From contig JAHLKC010000331.1 in NCBI GenBank assembly GCA_025449115.1, forward strand, positions 1-12,886: a DNA stretch of 12,886 nt. The letters are read 5' to 3'. The notes beneath the pieces are model-generated. The model ran no database searches. It saw nothing but the letters and a program-made list of their open reading frames with translations, and was not told where the DNA came from. A program made the position numbers and the translations under genes. This document shows positions 1 through 8,079 of the stretch, piece after piece. This DNA is from Chytridium lagenaria (lineage: Eukaryota > Chytridiomycota > Chytridiomycetes > Chytridiales > Chytridiaceae). The stretch's first letter is position 1; each line of letters opens with the position of its first letter.

Positions 1-1
1 C

Positions 2-2197
2 CCCAAGACTTCACGCAAGGTCTCCTCTGACGCTCCCTGGCTATCACTGGACACTGTACGCATGCTGGTGGGGCAAGTTGCAAGAGGGAAGGCGACCGGG
101 GGTGATGGGATTTTTGGCGAGATGCTCTCTACGGCGGTGGATGAAGTGACGGGACCTATTTGGTCGCTTTTTCAGCTGGTAGCTGCATATACCTGCATCC
201 CGACGACATGGAGTGAAGCAAACGTTGCTCTTGTCTTTAAAAACAAGGGTAGCAACGGGGACATCACCAATTATCGCCCCATCTCTCTGATATCGGTAAT
301 ACGCAAGCTGTTTGAGAATGCATTTCGACCAGTTGTGGAGAAACGAATCCTACCCTACCTTGACATCGCGCAGGGAGGATTTCGTGCTCAACGCTCAGCC
401 CTGGACCAAGTCTTCAACTTACATGAAATCCTCACGCGTCATCCAACTCTCAAGACCCTCTACCTAGACATTAAAGCTGCTTATGATACGGTGGACCGCC
501 GGCTTCTTTGGTCACGCTTTGGGAACCTACCGGCTGAGCCAGCGATGCCGTGGGCTGGTGCAGATTTTGAGAATGAGACTCGCGATGTTGTGGTTTCTCT
601 TTTACGATGTCTTTTTGATTTTAATGTTGCGTTTTTACTTGTTTCTGGTCTACGCTCACTCCCAATCCCAGTTCTTCGCGGTCTTTTGCAAGGAACGGGG
701 CTTGCTCCGTCCCTTTTTATTTTTTTCATTAACCCTCTTCCTCAAAGACTCCGTTCCCTTCCCAATTCACCGATGATTCTCTGCGGCGGCAAACACCTCA
801 ACTCACTCTTCTGCGCCGACGACACGACTATTTTTGCGCGGACTATGGGGGGTCTTCAGCGGCTGGCAACTGAGTGCTATGAGTGGGGTTTGGAGGTTGG
901 GATTAATTATGCGCCGGCTAAGTCGGTGCTGGTGCATGAAGGGGAGGCGACGGTGGTGATGGGAAACGTGGTTATAGAACCAAGTGCACAGGCGGGGTTT
1001 CTGGGAATGGTGATGACGGCTACTGGGGTGGATATGGTGAAGTCGATGGCAAAAAGGGTTAAGTCGGCGGGGACTATGACGAACTTCATGAGGAGTCAGG
1101 GAATGAATGGATGGGGGTGGCGTGCTTCTTTATCTATTTTTCTTTATCGAATGTTTATTAGACCTTTAGTCGAGTATGGCCTTTCTCTCCGACCCCTCAC
1201 TCCTACTGAACTTGCTCCTATTGATGCCGCACAAACCAACTCTCTTCGCTCTCTTTTCTCTGTTTCCCGTTCTACTAGTACTGCCGCTCTTCATCTCATT
1301 ACTAATCTTGTACCTATGTCCTCCCGCAATCACACTCTCAACGCTTCTTTTCTTTTTCGTCTACACCAACTTAATGATTCTAATAACCTTTCAGCCCGCA
1401 TTTACCGGGAATCCCTCCAATCTCCTTACCATAGCTCTCTCGTTCTTCGCTCTATACGTCCTAATGATCGTCATCGTAACCCACTTTGGCCTCTTGTTTC
1501 TCCTTACTTACAAAACTTACTTTTTAACCCTTTTCGTGTTATTCCTCTTAATCCAGTCGCCGGTCTCCCCCCTCGTCTCTCTGCTCGCCTGCCTGCTGAG
1601 TTCTTCAAGGACGCCCACCGCATTTCCCTCACCAACCTACGCGTATCTGGGTCTCGCGTCGCTCTTACGTTACCAGTGCTTCCCAGGGGCCGCCGCCATC
1701 CTCTCATTGCGTCGGATGCTATGCTTCATCGATACCAATTCCGTGCTCTTGTTACATGGATCCTTGGCCGCGTAGCATACCATCAACCATGCATCCTTTG
1801 CGACGGCGAGACCCCTGGTACGCGTCAACACGTCGTCTCTTGCACCGGCGGGGATGTGCTGATCTCCAACGCCTTCCCCGAGGTCCCTCAGTCTATTCCT
1901 ACGGCCTACGGCTCTACCGCTCTTGACGCTCTCATCGCCACCCTGAAATTCAAGCCGACTGATACGCGTCGCGACATTTCACGCGTCAAGATTCGGTCTT
2001 GTATTGAGATGATAGAGCGTATTCGATGGTGCTGTTTTGGACAACCGCCTTTCTGGGAGAACATACGACGAGACGACGTGTTAGAAGCTATTCTCACTGA
2101 AGCTGGACATAACCGACCCCTCCACCCTAGGACGATACAACTCACGCGTGCGGCGATTGAAGAGACTTGGGTCCTGGCGCCTGAAGAGCCCCTCTAG
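2..2197 (+). CDS. Non-LTR (LINE-type) retrotransposon ORF: reverse transcriptase and C-terminal zinc knuckle, 5' part outside window
   Basis: The product would copy the element's RNA into DNA at a nicked chromosomal target (target-primed reverse transcription). Residues here are counted from the first in-window Met at base 62, but the frame is open back to base 2 and reads as LINE linker, so the true start, and any endonuclease domain, lie upstream. Visible in order: KATGGDG (about 10-16), NYRPISL, GGFRAQRS with DQ, motif A with D136 and KAAYD at 138-142, motif B LLQGTGLAPSLF, catalytic CADD at 251-254, WGLEVGIN, a thumb-like RPLVEYG, and a C-terminal C-x2-C-x9-H-x3-C knuckle (C577, C580, H590, C594). 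This order is typical of LINE ORF2. The residue before ADD is Cys where F or Y is usual. The ORF ends at TAG 2195-2197 with no internal stop or frameshift, so this part looks intact. The LINE clade cannot be assigned by eye. Confidence 0.93.
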   Translation, partial: PKTSRKVSSDAPWLSLDTVRMLVGQVARGKATGGDGIFGEMLSTAVDEVTGPIWSLFQLVAAYTCIPTTWSEANVALVFKNKGSNGDITNYRPISLISVIRKLFENAFRPVVEKRILPYLDIAQGGFRAQRSALDQVFNLHEILTRHPTLKTLYLDIKAAYDTVDRRLLWSRFGNLPAEPAMPWAGADFENETRDVVVSLLRCLFDFNVAFLLVSGLRSLPIPVLRGLLQGTGLAPSLFIFFINPLPQRLRSLPNSPMILCGGKHLNSLFCADDTTIFARTMGGLQRLATECYEWGLEVGINYAPAKSVLVHEGEATVVMGNVVIEPSAQAGFLGMVMTATGVDMVKSMAKRVKSAGTMTNFMRSQGMNGWGWRASLSIFLYRMFIRPLVEYGLSLRPLTPTELAPIDAAQTNSLRSLFSVSRSTSTAALHLITNLVPMSSRNHTLNASFLFRLHQLNDSNNLSARIYRESLQSPYHSSLVLRSIRPNDRHRNPLWPLVSPYLQNLLFNPFRVIPLNPVAGLPPRLSARLPAEFFKDAHRISLTNLRVSGSRVALTLPVLPRGRRHPLIASDAMLHRYQFRALVTWILGRVAYHQPCILCDGETPGTRQHVVSCTGGDVLISNAFPEVPQSIPTAYGSTALDALIATLKFKPTDTRRDISRVKIRSCIEMIERIRWCCFGQPPFWENIRRDDVLEAILTEAGHNRPLHPRTIQLTRAAIEETWVLAPEEPL

Positions 2198-2550
2198 GCT
2201 TTTAATTTCTTTTCTTTTCTTTTCCCTTCTTTTCAATATCTTGTTCCTTCTCATCGTCTTTACTTTCTTTTCTCTTCTCTCTGTTCTCTTTAATGTGTTC
2301 TCTTTCTGGTTCTCTCCACTATTTCTTGTCTTATGTGTAGTTGTTCTCTTTGAGGTGTGATTGCGGCAAGGTGTTTTTCTTTCTCCTTACTTCTCTTATA
2401 TGTTTTTCTTACTTCCTACGGTAACTTTCCATGTATTTCCGCACTATCATGCCCATCTTAGGCCCCGCAAGGGGAACGGATCAGGGATAATACATTTTGT
2501 AAAACTTAGGGTTAGGCGCTTTCTTTCGAAAATATATTATACGCTCGTCA
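2198..2550 (+). other. 3' flank of the LINE ORF, pyrimidine-rich, with a short TTAGGG tract
   Basis: No credible gene. Directly after the RT stop the + strand is strongly T/C-rich with many CTTTT runs up to about 2350, as expected of a LINE 3' untranslated region. No clear poly(A) or short-repeat tail marks the element's 3' end. At 2506-2516 the sequence reads TTAGGGTTAGG, nearly two units of the common telomere repeat, in the opposite orientation to the telomere-like tracts further right. The element's 3' boundary probably lies before 2551, where sequence shared with 4252-4309 begins. Confidence 0.55.
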
Positions 2551-2612
2551 ATTTTATTGTGGTTTATATACGAAAAACTACCTAACCTTCTAACCCACAG
2601 GCCCTTATAACT
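2551..2612 (+). repeat. Dispersed direct repeat, copy 1 (partner at 4252-4309)
   Basis: This block and 4252-4309 align almost base for base, from ATTTTATT through CGAAAAACTACCTAAC to CCCTTATAAC. Differences are a few substitutions and single-base gaps. It marks where subtelomere-like mosaic sequence begins after the LINE. Confidence 0.75.
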
Positions 2613-2635
2613 ACTTGTAGGTTTCCGTTTACTAA

Positions 2636-2755
2636 GTAACTGCACTCGGAAGTAAGTACCTTAATACAGTCTACTTGTATCACCCCAATCTGAGACTTGC
2701 ATATTGTTAGGTATCTATATCTATATGTGTGCAAAGTATCACAAGTTCTGACCAT
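2636..2755 (+). repeat. Strongly diverged partial copy of the subtelomeric module
   Basis: The order of short matches (ACCTTAATA, GTCTACTTGTA for GTCACTTTGTA, TCTGAG, GTATCTATATCTAT, TGTGCAAAGTATCA, TTCTGACCATT) follows the corresponding stretch of the 777-bp unit, for example 6048-6147. Identity is far lower than in the later copies, so this looks like an old fragment. Confidence 0.5.
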
Positions 2756-3293
2756 TCATCTCACTCAAAATCACTCAACATTCCGCATTTATGTTACATC
2801 CAATTCCTAAGTACTCTGGCAAGCGGGGAGGGTGGACCTTAATAGAGTCACTTGTACCACCTATTCTGAGTGTGCATATCGTTCTGTATCGATATCTATG
2901 CTTGTGAAAGTATCAGCAAATTCTGACCATTGTTTCCATGTTATACAGACTTAAAGTTAGAAATGTCCGATTTTTTCGGAAAATCCGCCAATCATATAGT
3001 AAACATAAATTCCATGCTACCATTTGAGTCATACATATACATTGACCTGTTTCTGAATCTCTGCAAAATTTGAGCAAGATCTGACCATTAGATCTTGCCG
3101 CAGGACAGCGACAAGTCTACTAATTATTACTTATAAAAATTTGAAACTTCCGACGCTTGTACGTCGCTCAATTTTGACAATTTGATTGAGGGTTAAACCG
3201 GTTTCGAGATCGTCGCAACCAGGGCTACATTTCATATTAAGTCAAGTCACACAAAAAAATCGATAACCCTGTGGGGACCCCCATGTACCCTAA
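2741..3293 (+). repeat. Degenerate copy of the long subtelomeric module
   Basis: It aligns along its length with 5950-6512 of the 777-bp tandem array: TTCTGACCATTCAT, TTCCTAAGTACTCTGG, GGACCTTAATAGAGTCAC, the GCAAGATCT hairpin (3074-3098), CGACGCTTGTACGTCG and the terminal GTGGGGACCCCCATGTAC. It lacks the 180-bp leading part of the full unit. Many differences are single-base losses in homopolymer runs. It ends at ATGTACCCTAA (3283-3293). No gene is seen. Confidence 0.85.
3074..3098. other. Perfect 9-bp inverted repeat, 7-nt loop (copy 1 of 5)
   Basis: GCAAGATCT, loop GACCATT, AGATCTTGC. Identical hairpins occur at 4611-4635, 5521-5545, 6297-6321 and 7074-7098. The surrounding bases vary between copies but the stem does not. 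Confidence 0.85.
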
Positions 3294-3851
3294 TGAAAAC
3301 ATAATTAATAAGTGGTACAGGTTCCAAAGCTTCAAATGCTGTTATCTGTAGCTGTCAATCTGAGCATGATTTATCGCCGTTTTTTGAATTTACGTTCAAG
3401 TCACGACTGATATACAATATAAACATAATTAATAAGGTGGTACAGGGGTTACCGAACGCTCAAATCTGTTATCTGTAGCTTTCAATCTGAGCATGATTTA
3501 TCCGGCCTTTTTTCGATTTACGTTCAAGTCACCGACTGTATACATAACCTTCGGAGGTCAAAGTCATGAAAACATAATAATAAGGTGGTACAGGGGTTAC
3601 CGGAAACGCTCCGAAATGCTGTTGTCTATAGCTGTCAAAATCTGAGCATGATTTATCCGGCCGTTTTTTCGGAATTTACGTTCAAGTCACCGACTGATAT
3701 AGGATTCACACTTCGGAAGGCCAATGTCATTGAAAACATAATTAATAAGGTGGTACAACAGATTATCGAAACGCTCAGAAATGTAGTTATCTATAACTGT
3801 GCAACATTTGAACAGGATTTATCCGGCCGTTTTTGCGTTACATTGGATTAA
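3294..3851 (+). repeat. Four-copy degenerate tandem repeat, unit about 120-165 bp
   Basis: Copies start near 3294, 3420, 3567 and 3732. Each opens with a variant of AAAACATAATTAATAAGGTGG, then TACAGGGGTTACCG, a TGTTATCTATAGCTGTC-like stretch, CTGAGCATGATTTATCCGG, CCGTTTTTTCGG and ATTTACGTTCAAGTCACCGA. Copies 2 and 3 carry an extra CTTCGGAGG-like tail. Unit length varies through indels, so no conserved reading frame runs through the array. The family is distinct from the 777-bp unit and appears only here in the window. Confidence 0.85.
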
Positions 3852-4079
3852 AGTCGACTAATTATTAATTAATAAATTTTTTGAACTTTGAATGCTCATA
3901 CGGCAGTCAATTTTGTGAATTTCGACCGGGTAAAAAGCATTCCAGCATCGTGACGGTATTTACGACGTTTCTTACTAAGTCACCAAGAAAAAAACCCCTC
4001 GGGGACCCCTATGTACCCTAACTTGTACAATTCTTATTAAGTTACCAAAAAAAAACCGCCTCGGACCTATGTACCCTAA
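3852..4079 (+). repeat. Two diverged fragments of the module's 3' end
   Basis: 3852-4021 keeps the order of the module's last 170 bp (GTCGACTAATTATTA, AATTTTTTGAACTTTGAATGC, GTCAATTTTGTGAATTT, TTACTAAGTCACCAAG, CGGGGACCCCTATGTACCC) at low identity. 4022-4079 repeats only the last 55 bp (TTATTAAGTTACC, CCTCGGACCTATGTACCC). Both end in ATGTACCCTAA (4011-4021 and 4069-4079). Confidence 0.7.
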
Positions 4080-4250
4080 GTCTACTAATTATTACTAAAA
4101 AATTTGAAACTTCCGACGCTTGTACGTCGCTCAATTTTGACAATTTGATTGCGGGTTAAACCGGTTTCGAGATGTCGCAACAAGGGCTACATTTCATATT
4201 AAGTCAAGTCACAAAAAAAAATCGATAACCCTGTGGGAACCCCATGTACC
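4080..4250 (+). repeat. Partial module copy (3' portion)
   Basis: Runs from GTCTACTAATTATTAC through CGACGCTTGTACGTCG, GGTTAAACCGG and GGGCTACATTTCATATTAAG to CCATGTACC. It matches 6326-6510 apart from a few homopolymer-length differences and one lost base pair near GAGATGTCGC. Confidence 0.85.
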
Positions 4251-4251
4251 T

Positions 4252-4309
4252 ATTTTATTATGGTTTACATACGAAAAACTACCTAACTTCTAACCACAGC
4301 CCTTATAAC
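4252..4309 (+). repeat. Dispersed direct repeat, copy 2 (partner at 2551-2612)
   Basis: Second copy of the block that follows the LINE tail. Here it sits between two module copies, replacing the CCTAA that follows ATGTAC in most other junctions. Confidence 0.75.
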
Positions 4310-4831
4310 CGCATTTATGTAATACCATCCCGATTCCTAAGTACCTGGCACGCGGGAGGGTGGACCTTAATAGAGTCACTTTGTACCACCCTATTCTGAG
4401 TGGTGCATATCGTTCTGGTATCGATATCTATGCTTGTGCAAAGTTTCAGCAAATTCTGACCATTTGTTTTCACGTTATACAGACTTAAAGTTAGAAATGT
4501 CCCGATTTGACGGAAAATCCGTCAAACATATAGTAAACATAAATTCCATGCTACCCATTTGAGTCATACCATATACATTTGACACTGTTTCTACATCTCT
4601 GCAAATTTGAGCAAGATCTGACCATTAGATCTTGCCGCAGGACGGCGACAAGTCTACTAATTAATACTTAAGAAAATTTGAAACTTCCGACGCTTGTACG
4701 TCGCTCAATTTTGACAATTTGATTGAGGGTTAAACCGGTTTCGAGATCGTCGCAACCAAGGGCTACATTTCATATTAAGTCAAGTCACACAAAAAAATCG
4801 ATAACCCTGTGGGGACCCCCATGTACCCTAA
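4310..4831 (+). repeat. Module copy, near full length
   Basis: Begins at CCGCATTTATG and continues through GGACCTTAATAGAGTCAC, the hairpin at 4611-4635 and CGACGCTTGTACGTCG to ATGTACCCTAA at 4821-4831. At about 4508-4523 the usual TTCGGAAAATCCGCC is GACGGAAAATCCGTC, so the small inverted repeat is lengthened rather than lost. Confidence 0.88.
4611..4635. other. Inverted repeat, copy 2 of 5
   Basis: Same stem and loop as 3074-3098. Confidence 0.85.
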
Positions 4832-4999
4832 CTAATTAATACTTAAGAAAATTTGAAACTTCCGACGCTTGTACGTCGCTCAATTTTGACAATTTGATTG
4901 AGGGTTAAACCGGTTTCGAGATCGGCGCAACAAGGGCTACATTTCATATTAAGTCACGTCACACAAAAAAATCGATAACCCTGTGGGGACCCCCATGTA
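4832..4999 (+). repeat. Partial module copy (3' portion)
   Basis: Repeats the last 165 bp of the module, from CTAATTAATACTTAAGAAAA to CCCCCATGTAC, directly after the previous copy. It differs from its neighbour by a handful of bases (GATCGGCGCAA for GATCGTCGCAA, AAGTCACGTC for AAGTCAAGTC). Confidence 0.88.
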
Positions 5000-5010
5000 C
5001 CAGCTCGGTG

Positions 5011-5025
5011 CTAACCCTAACCTAA
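5011..5025 (+). repeat. Interstitial telomere-like tract, unit 1
   Basis: CTAACCCTAACCTAA, two to three degenerate CCCTAA units on the + strand. Confidence 0.7.
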
Positions 5026-5520
5026 TTTTAAGGCTAATGGTAGCTCCCTCAAAACACGTAACCCAGGGCGGCCCAAACGTTTTTCTAGTAGTATTTTCGA
5101 TGCTTTATCCGATGCATCTTTTACCCAGGCATGCTTTATAAGTGCAAAAGTTCGCAGTCCTAAGTGTAACCCTAAAGTTCTGACCATTCATTCTCACTCA
5201 AATCACCTCAACATTCCCGCATTTATGCATACCATCCGATTCCTAAGTACTCTGGCACGCGGGAGGGTGGACCTTAATAGAGTCACTTTGTACCACCCTA
5301 TTCTGAGTAATGAATATCGTTTCTGGTATCGATATCTATGCTTGTGCAAAGTATCAGCAAATTCTGACCATTTGTTTCCATGTTATACAGACTTAAAGTT
5401 TGAAATCTCCCGATTTTTCGGAAAATCCGCCAATCATATAGTAAACATAAATTCCATGCTACCCATTTGAGTCATATAATATATATTTGACACTGTTTTT
5501 GACATCTCTGCAAATTTTGA

Positions 5521-5545
5521 GCAAGATCTGACCATTAGATCTTGC
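5521..5545. other. Inverted repeat, copy 3 of 5
   Basis: Same stem and loop as 3074-3098. Confidence 0.85.
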
Positions 5546-5781
5546 CGCAGGACTGCGACAAGTCTACTAATTATTACTTAAGAAAATTTGAAACTTCCGA
5601 CGCTTGTACGTCGCTCAATTTTGACAATTTGATTGAGGGTTAAACCAGTTTCGAGATCGTCGCAACAAGGGCTACATTTCATATTAAGTCAAGTCACACA
5701 AAAAAATGATAACCCTGTGGGGACCCCCATGTACCCCTAAATTTTTCAAAAAAAAAATTAATCAGACTAACCAGCTCGGTG

Positions 5782-5796
5782 CTAACCCTAACCTAA
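5782..5796 (+). repeat. Interstitial telomere-like tract, unit 2
   Basis: Same 15 bases and orientation as at 5011-5025. Confidence 0.7.
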
Positions 5797-6296
5797 CTTT
5801 AAGGCTAATGGTAGCTCCCTCAAAACACGTAACCCAGGGGCGGCCCAAACGTTTTTCTAGTAGTATTTTCGATGCTTTATCCGATGCATCTTTTACCCAG
5901 GCATGCTTTATAAGTGCAAAAGTTCGCAGTCCTAAGTGTAACCCTAAAGTTCTGACCATTCATTCTCACTCAAAATCACCTCAACATTCCCGCATTTATG
6001 CATACCATCCCGATTCCTAAGTACTCTGGCACGCGGGGAGGGTGGACCTTAATAGAGTCACTTTGTACCACCCTATTCTGAGTAATGAATATCGTTTCTG
6101 GTATCGATATCTATGCTTGTGCAAAGTATCAGCAAATTCTGACCATTTGTTTCCATGTTATACAGACTTAAAGTTTGAAATCTCCCGATTTTTTCGGAAA
6201 ATCCGCCAATCATATAGTAAACATAAATTCCATGCTACCCATTTGAGTCATATAATATATATTTGACACTGTTTTTGACATCTCTGCAAATTTTGA

Positions 6297-6321
6297 GCAA
6301 GATCTGACCATTAGATCTTGC
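6297..6321. other. Inverted repeat, copy 4 of 5
   Basis: Same stem and loop as 3074-3098. Confidence 0.85.
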
Positions 6322-6558
6322 CGCAGGACTGCGACAAGTCTACTAATTATTACTTAAGAAAATTTGAAACTTCCGACGCTTGTACGTCGCTCAATTTTGA
6401 CAATTTGATTGAGGGTTAAACCAGTTTCGAGATCGTCGCAACAAGGGCTACATTTCATATTAAGTCAAGTCACACAAAAAAATCGATAACCCTGTGGGGA
6501 CCCCCATGTACCCCTAAATTTTTCAAAAAAAAAATTAATCAGACTAACCAGCTCGGTG

Positions 6559-6573
6559 CTAACCCTAACCTAA
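6559..6573 (+). repeat. Interstitial telomere-like tract, unit 3
   Basis: Same 15 bases, exactly 777 bp after the previous one. Confidence 0.7.
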
Positions 6574-7073
6574 CTTTAAGGCTAATGGTAGCTCCCTCAA
6601 AACACGTAACCCAGGGGCGGCCCAAACGTTTTTCTAGTAGTATTTTCGATGCTTTATCCGATGCATCTTTTACCCAGGCATGCTTTATAAGTGCAAAAGT
6701 TCGCAGTCCTAAGTGTAACCCTAAAGTTCTGACCATTCATTCTCACTCAAAATCACCTCAACATTCCCGCATTTATGCATACCATCCCGATTCCTAAGTA
6801 CTCTGGCACGCGGGGAGGGTGGACCTTAATAGAGTCACTTTGTACCACCCTATTCTGAGTAATGAATATCGTTTCTGGTATCGATATCTATGCTTGTGCA
6901 AAGTATCAGCAAATTCTGACCATTTGTTTCCATGTTATACAGACTTAAAGTTTGAAATCTCCCGATTTTTTCGGAAAATCCGCCAATCATATAGTAAACA
7001 TAAATTGCATGCTACCCATTTGAGTCATATAATATATATTTGACACTGTTTTTGACATCTCTGCAAATTTTGA

Positions 7074-7098
7074 GCAAGATCTGACCATTAGATCTTGC
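7074..7098. other. Inverted repeat, copy 5 of 5
   Basis: Same stem and loop as 3074-3098. Confidence 0.85.
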
Positions 7099-7292
7099 CG
7101 CAGGACTGCGACAAGTCTACTAATTATTACTTAAGAAAATTTGAAACTTCCGACGCTTGTACGTCGCTCAATTTTGACAATTTGATTGAGGGTTAAACCA
7201 GTTTCGAGATCGTCGCAACAAGGGCTACATTTCATATTAAGTCAAGTCACACAAAAAAATCGATAACCCTGTGGGGACCCCCATGTACCTTG

Positions 7293-7316
7293 ACCCTAAC
7301 CTAACCCTAACCCTAG
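7293..7316 (+). repeat. Interstitial telomeric repeat tract
   Basis: About four CCCTAA units (one is CCTAA), ending in CCCTAG. It replaces the A-rich linker that follows ATGTAC in the two earlier tandem units, and forms the right border of the subtelomeric mosaic. CCCTAA is the complement of the TTAGGG telomere repeat found in many fungi and animals. Confidence 0.88.
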
Positions 7317-7318
7317 CA

Positions 7319-7764
7319 TTTTTTAAAAAATTGCTAAGTCCCCTCTTGGCCGTATCCGCACGGGTACGTCCTTTTTTGGCCATAACCGCACGGGTACGCC
7401 CAAAGATGGCCAATTTATTAAGTATGTTTAAACCATTTGTTACTGCAATTGATAATTACCGAAGGATATTTGGGTTATATCCTATAGTATAAAACCCTTG
7501 ACAGGTAATAAAATTTCGATGTTTATGAGACGTATACACGCGTATACAGTAGTATGCTGCAGTATTTAGTAGGTAACTTAATCCATTTTGTCAACGGTTT
7601 AGGTACGGTCGATAACGGTGATTGTCTTGTCATACATCATTTAAATTTAATCATAAGAGATTTTTGTACCATTATATACTACCGTAGCAATGTCATATTA
7701 TTTTTTAGGAGGGTTTATGAGCGGTAGAATACGCCGGTATACAGTAGAGTTACTTTAACTCTAG
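7319..7764. other. AT-rich unique sequence, no gene seen
   Basis: No convincing ORF or splice pattern. It contains a 25-bp direct repeat with 30-bp period (7346-7370 and 7376-7400, core CCGCACGGGTACG). Short GTATAC-rich pieces (7528-7550 with CGTATACACGCGTATACAG, and 7729-7745) resemble parts of the satellite at 8080-9310. Confidence 0.6.
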
Positions 7765-7775
7765 ATGTATTGGCG

Positions 7776-8007
7776 TCCGCCCATCCATTCATTCATACAT
7801 ACATTCATCCATACATCCATTCATCCCTTCAGCAATCCAACCATCCATCCATCCATACATCCATCCATCCACTACTCCGGCCATCCAGCACACCATACAT
7901 CTGTCCATTCTTGTCCGTCCCTCCATCCATCCATCTACTTTTCCCTCCATCCACCTGACCATAATTTGTCCATCTTTCCATCCATGCATTCCATTCCGTC
8001 CATCAAT
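7776..8007 (+). repeat. Degenerate (CATC/CCAT)n tetranucleotide microsatellite
   Basis: Almost the whole stretch is CCAT, CATT or CATA tetramers, with CCATCCATCCATCCATAC at its core and interruptions that increase toward the right. It is simple-sequence DNA. The open frames through it encode only His/Pro/Ser/Ile strings and are not genes. Confidence 0.93.
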
Positions 8008-8079
8008 TAATATAGTATTATTGCATCTCGTATTATTAGCTTGATCATAATAGTTTAGTTATATACAAATGTAATTGCT

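Larger units (their letters stand above)
5000..7288 (+). repeat. Tandem array of three 777-bp subtelomeric units
   Basis: Units start at CCAGCTCGG: 5000-5770 (771 bp), 5771-6547 (777 bp) and 6548-7288 (741 bp, lacking the A-rich linker). Units 2 and 3 are almost identical; the clear difference is ATTCCATGC against ATTGCATGC near 7005. Unit 1 is shortened by single-base gaps, mostly in homopolymers. Each unit has an ITS-like CTAACCCTAACCTAA near its start, then about 180 bp, then the module found degenerate at 2741-4999, with the 25-bp hairpin and the ATGTAC end. Short ORFs of 60-100 codons recur here, but they break between copies and resemble no known protein. Confidence 0.95.

Noticed and set aside
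1176..1775. 199-codon Leu/Phe-rich + strand ORF
   Set aside because: It is an out-of-frame shadow of the pyrimidine-rich part of the RT ORF.
5225..7043. Recurrent 65-104-codon ORFs in the 777-bp units, which could be a small gene family
   Set aside because: They differ in length because of single-base gaps, are lost in the other copies and resemble nothing known; the DNA repeat explains them.
7765..8010. His/Pro/Ser/Ile-rich ORFs in both strands
   Set aside because: They are translations of a CATC/CCAT microsatellite.
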